A stretch of 64,000 bases of DNA, taken from NCBI GenBank assembly GCA_022496805.1, contig CM040091.1, positions 21,938,336 to 22,002,335 on the forward strand. Reading direction: 5' to 3'. The notes beneath the pieces are model-generated. The model was not told the DNA's origin, ran no database searches, and saw nothing but the letters and a program-made list of their open reading frames with translations. The stretch's first letter is position 1, and every line of letters begins with the position of its first letter. The stretch is from Pohlia nutans (lineage: Eukaryota > Streptophyta > Bryopsida > Bryales > Mniaceae). A program made the position numbers and the translations under genes. Shown here one piece after another: positions 31,440 through 44,539 of this stretch.

Positions 31440-34400
31440 TTGTCATGTGGTATATTGTATCTTAAGTTTTACACAAATGCCTGCCTTACATCATGGTGAG
31501 TTTTGACACAAATCCATTCATTCTTGTAAGGACCAGGTCGTAATTTAGGAGTTTGGGTAGCTCATTTCGAAGTTAGATTTAATATTAAAAAACACAATTT
31601 TTTTTAGTATTAGATTATTTTGAGACAAACATGGGAATCTAATTTTCATCTTGGACAGATTTATGAATCAAAAGTATGTAGCCACAAAGATTAGAATTAT
31701 AATTGTGGGCAGGAGTTGGTCAAATGTTCCCAATGGCCTTCAAGTTTGCATTAATGTAGGTCATCTAAGAATATAATCAAAGAAGAACATAATTACTTCT
31801 CTCTCAAAATCAAGGTTTAAAGTACCAATTTCAATCATCTCCAAGAAGATTTTTCCATTGACCAGGAGCCCAAAAAAACCAAATCAATCAACTTTGAATG
31901 GTATAATCTCTACTTAGTGGACTTTCAACTATTGAATTTTGGTTTACTACTCATATTCAAAATTAGTTTGAAGATCATTTGGTTGAAGAGAAGTAAAAAA
32001 AGTTGTAGATCTACTTTTGATCACATTTTACTTCAACTTTTGATCTACAGTTTTTGGAATTCTTCTTCAACAAGGTCCCTTAGGGGGTAAAATGCCACAT
32101 GTCATCTTACGATTGGTTTAGGGTGACGTGAACCTCTCCAAATCTGACATGGAAATTCAATTTCAACACAATGCTATCAAATCCAACCCTCACATACAAT
32201 ATGTCAAATAGTGGTTTATATCTCACTAGATTTTGATCATTTTCTAGGGACATTTGGCTATAGTAAGAAAACACAATCATTTAGTCACATTTTCAACCCA
32301 AAACACGTTTAAGTTTTTAAAAAATTCCAAATTTTGCATTGTAGCTACTAAAGTACAAGAAAATCATTCGAGTTTGAGAGAATGAGGAAATTGAACCAAA
32401 GCTATGAAGTCATAGCATAACAGAGCCCACACCCTTTTACAATGGGACCACAATCTAGTTACAATCAAAAACTAAGTTTACATGGCAATGACAAGGTAGT
32501 CTCAAAATTCATGACATTCCTTCACTGTCACTTAGAAAAGTGAATCTAAGTGTAGATTCTCTTTCAATCTAGTTTTCAAAAGGTGTACCATTGCACTGCT
32601 CTATTATGCTATGGTCACCCCGGGCAGACAAAAAAAAAAGGTGGGACTTCATCGTCGTCCAGTAACGAGGAGCTTGGAACAGGTCCGGCTTGTACGGGAG
32701 TGTAGGTATGATGGTGGGGCTCTATTGAATTGAAGGCTCACCAAGTTGACATTCCATGACTGTGTCGAAATCATTACGCTCTGCCCCGTCCTGTTTGGAT
32801 TTTTCTTTTTGCTTGCCATAACTCATTATCATGGGATTCGTAGCATGTAGCCCAAGCATTGGTATGGTAATGCAGTAGTAGGACTAGTTTGATTGCAAAC
32901 TTGCCTGTAAAAGCTTTATTCATCCGCCCTCACTCATGGTCCCCCTCTGCTGCACTTGTCGGCCCATTTTAACATTCAACCAAAAAGTGGTGGTAATATT
33001 CACAAAAATCACATCCTCTGTGCGACTATTTCAACACACATCACAATCCACTCAACTCATGAGGGTGTATATCAAAATACTGTAGGTGGGTGAATGGTGT
33101 GGGTACATTCATCTGTTAAACAAAATTTCATCCATTTGGATGAATTTTACCACAGTGTTTTGAAAACAAAACCTCTTGTAAATATCGTGGGTCACAGTAT
33201 ATGGTGATTTTGGCGTAGTGTCTAATTTGAAGTCACAAACTTCAATTTTCATTTACACACCAAGGGATCCAAAACACTTTATATGAAAAATTGTCATGCC
33301 TGGGTGTCACCATTGGCCAAGTAATTTAATTTTCTGGAAAATCCCTTTTTACAAATGTTAAGTGATGTGAATATTCATCAAGATTCTCTTATTCATAATA
33401 CAAAATAGTTTTTTTTGGAAAAATGACTTCCTTAAGATTTGAGCTTCTCTTCTTATAATTATACTTTGGTGATCCTGACGACCAACTATAGTATCCTATG
33501 TTCATTAGACTAAGTCAAAGCATCTTAACGTGGTTACTGTAGGCATATTAAGAGTGGACTAGCTTGGGCTATAGATTTTGTGGAGGAAATAATGTAAATA
33601 TATGGATGCTCAATGCGCATGAAAGAAAAAATAAATAAAAAGCATAAATTCTTGTGAAATGTTGTATCAATTTATATTTTTTTATCCATGTTGTGAAAAT
33701 GAGAATGTTGATGAAGTTGTAATCTTGTATGCATGAAGTTGACTATCTTAAATGTATCAATGTTATGGATTTTGAAGATTAAGCTATGTTACGATAAAAA
33801 CCAACATTTATTTTTTATTTTATTATTATTATTGTTGATTATTCCATGTTTATGAAGATTTTTTTAATTTCTCTTTCACATCTAATTCAATTGGGACACA
33901 TGTGGTCTTATTGATTTAACCTTAAATTCTATTGTATGATTTGTTGATTTTTCACCATGGTTTGAGTTCTTATAGGAAAATTTTGCTATTCAAACCAAAT
34001 AATTTAATTTACCATATTTTTCTATTCCGATGTTTTTAATTTGTCTATATACATCATGATATCTTTATTGATATAATTATTGACTTGAAATTTTGGAATT
34101 TCTAATACATTGTTTAAAATTTGCATTTTTTTAAAAATTAGCAAATGTTAGTAACCCTTAGAGGGATTGCATTTAAAAAAAATTCAAGACTAGAATAATA
34201 ATGCAAGGCTCAGTTTGAGAATTTTCTAAAACTTGTGAATGAATGAAATATATATATATATATTCCCTAAATTAAACAAAAATATCAAAAACTAGTTTAT
34301 TACTATTACTCTTGTAGGTTGGTAGGACACCATGTGGAACACCAATAACCTAGCAAAATTTGTGTTTTCAATGTCCATAATTGCGCACCCTTAGATTTGA

Positions 34401-35159
34401 AGAGGCCCTTGGCAAAATGAATGTATAAATAAATTTTGAACCTAAAGAAATTTTGCAAGGTTCTATCCTAAGTTCCCTCAAATGAACCCCAAGGTCTCAA
34501 ATTTTTTTCTTTTTTCAACGTATAACAATGCATGTTGGCTTCTTGGTAGTCAATTTTTAAAGTATAAAAGCAAACTTTCAACAAGCTATTATGTAAACTT
34601 TATTTGAAAAATCAAGATTCCAAATTGAAAGTGATTGAATATCATAACCATAGTCATTAATTCAAAATAACTATTTTTTACTCAATATAAAAACAAATGT
34701 CATAAATGTTAGGTTTTTGCAAATGTCTTACAATTATATTTCTACATGAGACTAATGTTTTTATGTAAATCTACTAAAATATAGTACATGCTGGAAACAA
34801 GGTAAACTTGAAGTATTTGGGATCTTTCTTGCAACTTTTAACTATAAGATATTGTTCATGACTTATCCAATATGATAAACTTCTCCACTAACTTTTGATA
34901 CCTACTTCTTTTGCGTCTTTTAGATGATATTGTTTAAAGGTATAGAACATTTTTTTTTTCAATCGAGCCCAAGGGTGAACTTTGAACTTTGATTTATTTT
35001 AGAAAATTATATGTGAATTTGCAAGTTGAGAAACTTGTTATTAATTTCCTGTACTAGAGGATTGAATTAAGAATCCATGGTAAAAAATGTTATAAGTACA
35101 TTTACTGTGCTAGTAATTACTATTAGGATATGTGTTAATTATGTACTCTAACTTTGTTG
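31440..35159. other. Long AT-rich stretch without supported genes
   Basis: No gene is supported. Recognisable repeats are one copy of the hairpin repeat T (33036-33222; full copy at 51594-52035) and a stretch at about 32430-32610 that recurs at 59290-59455 (shared AACTAAGTTTACATG-like and TTTTCAAAAGG segments). The remainder is low-complexity AT sequence. Confidence 0.4.
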
Positions 35160-35276
35160 TTAATTGACAATTTGAAGGCAGTAGTTGCCGTAGTAGTCGT
35201 CATAGTCGCTCGCATAGTCGTTATAGCCGTTATGGCCATAGCCACCATAGTTCACTAGATAGTTGACTATGTTCGT
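35160..35276 (-). pseudogene. Fragment encoding a Gly/Tyr/Asp-rich tail
   Basis: The minus strand has a short frame reading NYGGYGHNGYNDYASDYDDY followed by YGNYC and a stop. The tyrosine, glycine and aspartate pattern resembles the C-terminal tails of RNA-binding proteins such as hnRNP-like or RNA chaperone proteins. No RRM or other domain is visible upstream, where the frame is closed by TGA. I infer a gene fragment or a coincidental minisatellite (triplet-like TAGTCGT repeats). Confidence 0.35.
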
Positions 35277-35541
35277 TCACACTTGTTGTGCATGGTCTAA
35301 ACACTTAGCCCAATTATATAAAAGCTCAAGGGAGAGGCTCTTGATTGATATCTTCATTATACCTTAACAGTTGAGTGGAGAGCTCCTATTCGATTCGCAT
35401 TAGTAAAAATCCTATCTTCATAAACACCTCTTGTTTTTCTACAAAAAATCCAAGGGAAAAGGGTTGATTTTCAACCTTTAAAAGATCATGTTGAAGAAAG
35501 TACAAAATTAGAAATGAAAAGGAGTCAAATTTATAATAAAT

Positions 35542-36147
35542 TTAACCCTTCAGTGACTGTGGTTGATTTGGGGGGTGAGCGCAATTTTTTAATACAATTT
35601 TGACAAAGTGAAAATTTGTGGCTGCTCTAAGGAGAAATCCTAGATCGGATCCTATCAATTAGTTCTATAGGGTAGATACTTGAAGCAAAAAAAAATGAAA
35701 GTGATCCAACGGTACACATGCTTGTAAATAATCTTCAAAGATTGATATGTTGTAAACAACCTTCCGCACTGGTGCTACATACGATCTGCCACAATTGGGC
35801 ATAAATTTTACTAAATACTCCAAAAATTAATCAAAAAAATTCCAACTAGTTCTTTCTTGAGGTTCTTTCACCATATAAATAGTCATCCCTTACATTAAAT
35901 ATGTATTTCTTTATGATATTGCACTTGTAAAGGCTCATGACATATTAGTTTGGATAAGCATAGTTGATGCATTTATGCATGCACTCTCTTGAAATTGGTT
36001 TTGTTTAGAGCGTATGAAGATACTCTAATTGCGTTGTTCCCTGGGTTTTTTGAAATCAATTTTTTTTGTGAATGGTAGCAAAAAAAAAGTCCCAAAATCA
36101 ACCAAAAACTAATTAAGTGGGCACTAAAGGTGGGACTAAAGGGTTAA
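35542..36147. mobile_element. TTAA-flanked element, 606 bp
   Basis: Ends TTAACCCTTCAGTGACTG and GTGGGACTAAAGGGTTAA. The terminal repeats are imperfect beyond the first ten bases. AT-rich interior, no coding frame. Confidence 0.65.
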
Positions 36148-36802
36148 CATGGAATTGGAATATACCAATTCCAAATTGTAAAATTGATGTAGCAAACTCA
36201 AAAAAGCTCTCTATTCCCTGTAATTTTTATTTTATTTAAAAATATTCCTAATTCAAAAGAAAACTTCATATGCCATTTTTTTTTTACATATTTCATGACT
36301 ACTTGCAGTACAAGACTCCTCATTTTTACCTCACTTATGAAAATAGAATGAATCAAAGTTTTCTTTATAGAAATGAATCTAATTTAGGTTTTTCCCTTAC
36401 CCCGTCTATCATTTAGGGGTTAAACTTCACATGTGCTAGACAACTGCTTCATGGCATTGCACACAATCTGGTAGCCTAATCAAAGGATTTTGATAATGGA
36501 TTATTGTCCTCGATTTTCATCATGTATACACTTTTGTACAATCAAAATATTCTCTCTGTACTCACTTAATCCATAGATTTGCATCACAATAAAAATAATC
36601 CCTCTGTAAATAGGAGATTTTGTTTAATCTTTGAATTTCAGTGAAAACAAGGTGTTTCAGCTTGACAGAGAAAATGCTACATTTCAGTTTTTTTTATTGA
36701 ATTAGCAAAACTAAAACAAATGTTTGCCAACATCTATTTATTATATTCACATTTATTTTATTTTACCAAAACAAGGTCAATACCCCCTCGTCAACTTTGT
36801 TA

Positions 36803-37034
36803 AGGTCGAGGCACCTAAAGCCGACCAGGTACCTAAAACCGATCAGGTTTTAGGTTCTGAAGTACTTTTCACTTTGAAAAATTGTACAAATTTCAATATT
36901 GGGAAATAATTCATGGAAAAATTTGCATTCTCCGCGAAAACTAACTTCCAACCGAGGAAAAATATCACCCTATTAATGGCTGGTCCAAAAATAGTGTAGA
37001 TAGCTTAAGTGATCGGTTTTAGGTGCCTCGACCT
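36803..37034. mobile_element. TA-flanked MITE, 232 bp
   Basis: Inverted ends AGGTCGAGGCACCTAAA(G/A)CCGA are flanked by TA at 36801-36802 and 37035-37036. The left end repeats its inner part (ACCTAAAACCGATCAGG) directly. Confidence 0.75.
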
Positions 37035-37393
37035 TAGTGAAAGAGCATTTCAATGAGCCTGTGGAACGGGTTATGAACCTTTTCTTTGTCTTTACATTGC
37101 AAAATTGAATTTCTCTTTGTATATTTCAAAAAATAAATTACAAAATAAATTCAATCATTATATTCCTCACTAATAACCGTAAATTTCACTAATTTGCAAA
37201 TTTGTAAAGTCCACTAATATAAAAAATTCACAATATTTTTAAACAAGATAAATATAATATAATCTACACTATTTTCATACCATCTTAAATAGTGTCATTT
37301 TCATTCAACTTTGATAGTTCATTTAATTTCCATCCAAGGTTCATACTCATTAGATAGATTCATCCAAATCAGTGTGAGGGAAAATTACACTAT

Positions 37394-37944
37394 TTAACCC
37401 TTTGATGCGCCAGCGTCCAAATTTTGGACGCTGAATGATTTATGATGCGTCCCTTCGACACATTCTGTGATGTTTTTCATTCATTCAAATTTCTCTTGAT
37501 TCTTGTGCTAGTTGATTACCATTTGTAAGGTATGGATCTTCAATAAAAGATAATGTGAATTTTTGAAAAAAAATAAAAAATGATTTATGTCAAGTTTCAT
37601 TCTTAGTTCAAAAAGTGAGACCTTAAACATGCTTTTCCATAATAAGTAGAATCAAATAATGGAAACAATACCATCTTGTAGTGCATGTTATTCCAATTTC
37701 CTTAAAATATTTTGATTTTTTTGTGTTAATTTTAAATTTTAAATTGAATTTGAAGAGAATACCTTGCAAAAATAATTAAGAAATATAAATAGTAAATGTG
37801 ACATCTGAATCCAACCGTACAGATGTTATCTTCACATTGACATTTACAACTTTGCTTTTTAAATCAACATCATTTTTATTTTTCATCGAACATTTTATAA
37901 CAAACCTTTGAAAACTGTGTTGAATCGAGACGTTAAAGGGTTAA
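37394..37944. mobile_element. TTAA-flanked element, family B, 551 bp, copy 1
   Basis: Ends TTAACCCTTTGATGCGCC and GAGACGTTAAAGGGTTAA. A palindrome GCGTCCAAATTTTGGACGC lies just inside the left end. The copy at 53484-54034 has exactly the same length in inverted orientation. No coding frame. Confidence 0.88.
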
Positions 37945-38771
37945 ACTTTTACACTACATGCAAGGTCGGTAGAAAATATTTCTAAATTTTTTTTTTGAAA
38001 TTCTTGGACACTTGTTTTTCTTTTTAAATCATATGAAGAGAATGAGAATCTTAGAAAATATTCCATATGTCAAACCTTTTTTTCAAAAATATTAACTATT
38101 TGTAACAAATGTAACAACTCTGCCTTCCACCTAAGGCAATATAATTGATTCGTGTAACTAATGTACTGTGCCTAGCCTTCAGGGTCAACATCACATGCTG
38201 CATAATTAATTTTTGAAGAATTCTTTTCAAATTCTATGAAAAAATTTCAAAATTATCTTTTTCATTATATAAAAGAGATTTCTTTCTTAGAATAGAAATT
38301 CCTAAAGAAATTGGGCTTCTCTTTTTATAATGATTTTTTGCGGATTTTGATAACCAGCTACAATATTCACTTTTTAAAAAACTAAAGAGCTATAGATTCA
38401 TAGTTTTAAAATAACAAATACAATCAATAGTATTATGAAAAATATAATTCATGTGAACGAGTTTGAATATCTCTGGAATTAGGGAAAGAACTTTGCATGT
38501 GTTGATGAAAAAAAACAAATATTGTAAACTGATAGTAGTTCCTACACTATTGGGAAATGACATCAATTTTTTGGCCTGCAACGTTGATTGTTTCAGATGT
38601 CATAGCTAATCGGAAAGCAATACGTGTCAGATTCTTGAAATTATGAATTAGTTATGGTTACATGAAATACTATCAGCCTACAATAATCTTGAACTAAAGG
38701 AAGTATGCATAGTTCCTACTCAAAAGTGCTTAAAAGAAACATAAGATCCATTCGGGCTTTTTGGTCCTTTA

Positions 38772-39470
38772 GAGCATCTCCACTAGCACTTTAGATAGTT
38801 CTCTAGTTTTTGAAAAATGGATGTGCATAGGATTGGTGAACAATTTATTTGAACTTTGTCAGTGGAAAATGTAACAAAGTTGAGGGCCTTCAAAATCACT
38901 ATTGCTAGTGAATTTTCTCTTTTTAATTGCACATCATAATTGTACAATCCATAGGTGGTGACTTGCAAGTGGCTCGCTTACTATTTTTCAAAGTTTAACT
39001 GAGTGATGTTGGTGGGGAACTACTAGGGTTGGATAACCTATTACCACCACCTCCCCCATTTATGACAGGTACAACTTTCTTGGAGCCACCACAATTGAGA
39101 CCCAAAACCACCAATTTCACTATTCAAGTAGACCAATGGCATGCCAAGAATTGTGAAGAAATAGCTGGTGGTTTTGGATTAGCTCATGAGCAGATCTAGG
39201 AACAACAAAGTGTGAACTTAGGAAATTGGTATGTGATGTATGGGTAAAAGGTTACTTTCCACTTTGGAATTTTGTATAAAATTGACAAATGCGAATTAGA
39301 TGTTGCAAATTTTTGCAATCCTCATCAAAACCTATTTCGAATGCAGTCATATTTTTTTTGGGAATCTAGCACTGCCAAAAATAGGCCAGATTGCTTAAGT
39401 TGGTGGTAATAGGTTATCCAACCCTAACATGATAAGGTCTTGAATTTCAAAGTTCTTGGTAGAGATGCTC
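38772..39470. mobile_element. PIF/Harbinger-like MITE with a nested element
   Basis: Ends GAGCATCTCCACTAGCA and, read inward from the right, GAGCATCTCTACCAAGA are flanked by TTA at 38769-38771 and 39471-39473. The element at 39026-39424 lies inside it. Confidence 0.7.
39026..39424. mobile_element. TA-flanked MITE, 399 bp
   Basis: Perfect inverted ends of about 24 bp (GGGTTGGATAACCTATTACC...) are flanked by TA at 39024-39025 and 39425-39426. The perfect match of the ends suggests recent insertion. Confidence 0.85.
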
Positions 39471-39473
39471 TTA

Positions 39474-40007
39474 GAGCATATTCAATGCGGCCTCTAAAAA
39501 GGACCCGTATATTAAAAACGAATATTTTAATACACAAGGAATTAGACCATAAATTTTATATCATAGGAGTGCATTAAAAAGTGCATAGTAAACGTGCAAG
39601 AAAATCTGGATTTGAACATTCTGTAAATTAGATACATCTCATCAAGTGTGTGCTAATTTAGAGGGGCCTTCAAAAGAATAAGAAAAAAAGACTAAAGAAA
39701 GCTCTCTAAGCTCTAAACATGACAAAACACGCCACATTTACTGTGCCTTTGGCTCTATGAAAATATTTACACAAGCTTTGAAGAGCCCTGGAATATTTTT
39801 TTGAAATTTCACTAATTTTTATGGAATACATCTTGGTCATCCAATGTTCAAATCAAGATTTTCTTGGGTCTGTTTTATTTATTTATAAATATAATTCTAA
39901 TAACAGTAATTTAAATTTCCAATTCCATTTACATTAAAAAGTATATTATTGAGAGGCTCCATTGTTTACATGGCCTCTATTATTTAGAGGCCCCATTGAG
40001 GATGCTC
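39474..40007. mobile_element. PIF/Harbinger-like MITE abutting the previous one
   Basis: Ends GAGCATATTCAATGCGGCCT and, inward from the right, GAGCATCCTCAATGGGGCCT. The left flank TTA (39471-39473) is shared with the MITE at 38772-39470; the right flank is GTA. Confidence 0.7.
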
Positions 40008-40059
40008 GTAGGGGGTTAAAGCCAACAGGTCAACGATTTAGAGTTAGAGGGTTAGTCAA

Positions 40060-40460
40060 ACCTCGATTGGAAGTAAACCTGGCGAGCACATAAGCTGCAG
40101 ATTGCAGGGGCATTGGGAACTCGGCCCGACTGCCCTGAGCTCCGTCACACTGCATTGAAGAAGCCTGTTCCCAAGGCAGACGATCGAGCGAGACCCAATT
40201 AAGTTACGCTGCACAAACAAGCGAGCTCAGATGTGCTTCACCCCTTCCAAGGAAAATCTTCGTCTCCTGGCAAGATGGACCACCCGCCCCTCACCCCTCC
40301 AGCCAGGTCATGGCTGATCAAACCCCCCCCCTTTACACCAACCAATGGGTCAAACAATCTACGCCTATATAAAACTAAACTCGGACAATGCACCAACCAC
40401 AACATCCTTATGATTGAGAAATGCCATGCCCATCATACTATAATCCCCTCCTCGTAATAA
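40060..40460 (+). promoter_or_regulatory. GC-richer island with possible core promoter
   Basis: This stretch is clearly richer in GC than its surroundings and contains CCAAT (about 40340) and a TATA-like CTATATAAAA near 40366, followed by an A/C-rich leader. No convincing coding frame follows. It could be a stray promoter fragment; the evidence is weak. Confidence 0.25.
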
Positions 40461-40520
40461 TAATATAAACTCTCACCTAAAAGACCAGTGTGAATAAAAA
40501 GTCTCTTCATGGTAGTTTTT

Positions 40521-41814
40521 TTAACCCTTGAATATTAACCCCTAAAAGTCCTTGATCGTATTCTCACAAAAAACCATGAAAAACGTAGCATTTGAAAGTT
40601 GCAGAAGAAATTATATGTTTTTTTTATTTTTTTCATCATTTAACCGTAAGATCTAATACCCAACTTGAATTTTCACGTGAGCACAAAATTTGAGAGCAAA
40701 ATGACCATTAGATTCTTAGATTATAAGGATCAAAGTTGCAAAAGAAGATTTTTTGGGGTTCAATCCGGTGACAAATTTGAACTTTAGAAATTAATATCTT
40801 TTTTTTGAATGGGTTAGAAATTTATTGAATAGCAAGGCCACGTTAACAATTGAGTCAAGTCTTCAAATATAAAATCTTGTAAGAAAAAAGCTCATATTAA
40901 TTTTTTCATAAAACAATTACTAGAAGTGGGTACAAAGTGAAGGGAAAAAGAAAATCATTAATAAGTTTGACATGGAATTGTAAAATGTCAATCTTAACGG
41001 TGAGAATGTTGTACTTGGAAATCTTCACCTAGTGCCTTTTATTTAATTAAAAAATATTCAAAACTGAGTTTAGAAATGAGCTTCAAAGTTTTTTTTGTCT
41101 AAACTGCCCAAAAAGCAGATCTCCTCATAACTTTTATCCCATTGCTCAAAATGGGTAGATTTAAAACTTCATTTGTAGATAAAGATCAACCAATCATGAA
41201 TCAAAAAAGAAATTTTGAAAAAGAGTAAAAAATAAAATAAAATCTTGTTGCCCAACATCGCTTCAAAAACTTCAAATGTTTATAACTTTTGCAATACTTA
41301 TCGGAATGACATGAAACAAAGTGCGACATATAGAGTGTAGTTTTTGGAAGCTACACTGAGATGTTCATTGAAAATTTTAAAAGTATGAGGTCCCTGGAGG
41401 CTGCCCAAAAAGTGAAACGACCAGAATATGGTCGCTCAGAATTTTAGGGGTTGAGAGGGCATAGGCGGGGCAGTCCAAAAGGCATCTAAATTTTTGAAGG
41501 AGAAAAAAAAAAAAAAAAAAAAAAAAGAAGCTAATTTTGAAAAAACGACTGTGTTGGCTAGCATTGTTGCGGCACTTTTCAAGAAACGACCTCAACTGCC
41601 CCAACCTCAACTTCTATTCATTTTGATAACTTTGATTGCTTGTCAATGATTCCACAATCTCTCGAATGAGGCGCAAATTTGGAATTTAGATTTTTTTTTC
41701 CAGTAGCTTTCCAACGCACCAATCCTTGCTTGGTTTGGTTGAGAAAAACTATTTTTTTCTCAAATATTCCTTTTTGAAAAGCCCCAGAGGGTTTTTCTGA
41801 CGTTTAAGGGTTAA
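40521..41814. mobile_element. Nested TTAA-flanked elements
   Basis: An inner pair TTAACCCCTAAAA (40535) and TTTTAGGGGTTGA (ending 41454) forms 13-bp inverted ends, with GACCAGAATATGGTC as a palindrome near the right end. An outer pair TTAACCCTTGAA (40521) and CGTTTAAGGGTTAA (ending 41814) encloses it. An A-run of about 25 bases lies at 41502-41525. Confidence 0.5.
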
Positions 41815-41819
41815 GGTAA

Positions 41820-42027
41820 GAGCACCCAATTTCAATAGTGTACCCAATGCCAATAATTTCTACACAAAGTAGTCATTTCAAAACACAAATCTAAGCACGT
41901 CATAGAACCCTTATTGTTTGCTGACCAAAATGATAAGCTATCTATGGTCTACCTAAATTTATGTTTTAGAATGACTACCATGTGAACAAATTATCGGCAT
42001 TGGGTGCATTGTTGGAATTGGGTGCTC
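41820..42027. mobile_element. PIF/Harbinger-like MITE, 208 bp
   Basis: Inverted ends GAGCACCCAATTTCAA(T) and GAGCACCCAATTCCAA are followed inward by CCCAATGCC. TAA lies to the left (41817-41819) and CTA to the right, so one flank has mutated. Confidence 0.7.
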
Positions 42028-42044
42028 CTACCTTACACTACACT

Positions 42045-42150
42045 GATTATTGCCATTACTACAAGTCACAGTAATTCAATATTCTCATAGTAATTGTGGT
42101 ATTAGAAGAAAGTGTGATTCACAAGTAATTGAGAATTCTCACAGTAAGTA
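42045..42150. repeat. Dispersed repeat, inverted copy of 63488-63602
   Basis: CTACACT, CACAGTAATT and ATTCTCA(C/T)AGTAA motifs match the complement of 63488-63602, including the stretch GTGGTATTAGAAGAAAGTGT. Both appear to be small hairpin-forming MITEs. Confidence 0.6.
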
Positions 42151-42329
42151 ATTATTATTTATTATTATTTATTGTATTTTATTATTATTATTATTTTAAA
42201 CTTTTTGGCCTGTATTGGATTCAGCCATCGGCTACTCCTTGATTTTTATTTTTATTTTTATTTTTTATAACGTTTAAACTCCAGAAATGGCAAGGTGAAG
42301 AAATAAAGGAAGAGAAGAGGAAGACTAGA

Positions 42330-42530
42330 AAAGAAAAGATAAAGATAAAGATAAAATAAAAGATAAAGATAAGAATACAAAATAAATTAAATAATTGTTT
42401 CTTTACACGTAAGGGATTGTAAAAAGACAAAAATTGTTGTTTTAAAAAAAAAATCAAACAAAGTTTTTTAAAGCCAAATTTGCTCATGAAATGAGTCCAT
42501 TTGGCCAAGTGAAAAATTATGGAATTGAGT
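42330..42530. repeat. Half copy of the 16674-17288 foldback element
   Basis: Shares AAGATAAGAATA, GTAAGGGATTGTA(G/A)AAAGACA and the outward TTTGGCCAAGTG-like end with the right arm of the element at 16674-17288. The left arm is largely missing. Confidence 0.6.
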
Positions 42531-42608
42531 GTTAATAAGGTTCTACCTAGCTAGTACTACACTTTGGCATTACAAATCATAGTTCAAAATTAAATTTTCA
42601 CATCGATT

Positions 42609-42880
42609 TTAACCCTGGGGTGTACTTTACATTATGTTTGAGAGTCACGTGCGTTCATGACCCCCTTCTTAAAACCCTATTTATACGATGGGTTATATGT
42701 CTAAATACCTTTGCGTACATGTTATGTTTCTTCCTAAGTATATGTTCGGTGTAAGTATACATCAATATTTTCATATGTTTATTGTATGTATACGTAATAC
42801 GACAATTTTCAAATTAATACCCATTTTGTGAGCTCACGTATACTTGTACGTGTTTAGTACAATGCACCCCGTGGTTTTAA
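42609..42880. mobile_element. TTAA-flanked element, 272 bp
   Basis: Ends TTAACCCTGGGGTG and CACCCCGTGGTTTTAA. An inverted relative, starting at GGTGGTACACTATATTG, occupies about 61675-61838 and has the third Tc1-like element inserted next to it. Confidence 0.65.
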
Positions 42881-42971
42881 CAAGTTAGGCACATTCCATC
42901 CCTAGAACTTGCTTTAATTTTGTGGCAATAATATTGATTGGTTTTTTTTAATTACCATTGATCCTCAAACA

Positions 42972-43164
42972 GTCAAAGAGAAGAGATTATCAGTTGATAA
43001 GAATCCGCCGGGATCTAGAACCTGACAATTTTGCAGTGGCAGGGCTTCTGGTAATCAGAGCTAAATTACAGCTCATCATCCGGCAAATCCATGAGATTCG
43101 ACAAACGATGATTATGAAGGAGTCCAGGGACTCCGTCCAGGAGGGTCTACGTCTGGCATGGTAG
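42972..43164 (+). pseudogene. Exon-like fragment, unrecognised
   Basis: A pyrimidine tract and CCTCAAACAG at 42971 resemble a splice acceptor. The frame then reads SKRRDYQLIRIRRDLEPDNF, AVAGLLVIRAKLQLIIRQIH, EIRQTM and RDSVQEGLRLAW before TAG. Composition is richer in GC and codon-like compared with both sides. No family recognised and no partner exon found. Confidence 0.3.
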
Positions 43165-44539
43165 TTAGGCAGGAGAATTGTGTTGAACGATCAATTTCTA
43201 CAATAACCAAGGTTGTCAATATTCCTCTGCTCGGCGGATCTGGCTTTATCGTAACTGGCAATTATCCCCGAAGTGACCGATCGACCATTTTTGGTCGCAG
43301 CGCAAATAGCAGTGACTGCCCATGGTCAGGAAATGACATTTTTCAAGTTTTGATTTTCTTTATCAAAATTGGGGGTAGAGATTATGTTCTCATGTTGATT
43401 GATACATTTCATTTGCCATATTGAGGTTCACTAAGGAAAATTTTAAAGACACAGACCTCAATATTGTCTTAGTGTTATAAAGCTTACTACTTTGGAAAAC
43501 AAATGACGCTCTCTCATTTGAGCATTTTTCCTTTTAAAATTTCAGAATGGAATGCCTAGTTTTAACCAATCATACCAAATTTCAAAATTTTAAATAAAAA
43601 TTTGTAATTTTCATGAATTTTAAATGGTGAATGCTTTCAAATTCATTAAACTTGTATTTAAAACTATTTTTAGAAGTTTGATTGTATGAATTATTACTAA
43701 ACATCATGCTTCTCATTTTCTCTTTTGACCAAACTTTATCAAAGTTGCAGAAGTAACATTTTATAAACACATCTAGATTTTGCCTTTATCCATGGATTAG
43801 CAGAAACTCATACACCATTCTAATATTGTGACCTAAGGCCCATTGTACCTTAGGGCCATGCTCAAACCCTATTGACAAGTAACTAGGTCAATGATTGTAC
43901 ATATGCATGAGATTTGATAGTAAAGGTGCATTTGAGGTGTTTGAGCCCAAGTTGTGAAACTTGAAGATAAGAAAACTCCAACCCAATTTCTTTTGGTCAT
44001 CCCAAAGTTTTGGCACCGAATCTGTGGCATGTAGACCGTCACATACAATGAGGAGAAATTCAAGTTAAGCCCTAGTGTAAAGCGCGGAGAAATCACTCTA
44101 TGTTTTATTTTTATTTTTAAAGTACCACTTGAGATAATAGAGTATTTAAAAGCACCCTAAAATAAGAGTAATTCATACTATGATTAGTTGTATTTCAACA
44201 TTTTTATTTGTGTGATCAAATTTTAGGCATCTAACATTAATGTAATTCATTTATAAAAATTAATTTCAAATTTTGAATTGAACCCTATATTTTTTTGCAC
44301 GCCATTATGGAATATTTGGAAGTGACTTCTTCTAGATGTAAAGTCCTTTGTCCCAATTTACCAAGATTATGAAAATATTTCAAAGATTATGAAAAGATTC
44401 CATTTTAAATATATTTGAACATTTTCCGTAATTATTATATATTGTTAATGATGCAATAATGGCAAATGTTTTACATATTGTTAACAAATTTAATGCCCTA
44501 GTGTGAAAATGCCCTTCAGATCATCAACCTTCTTAAATA

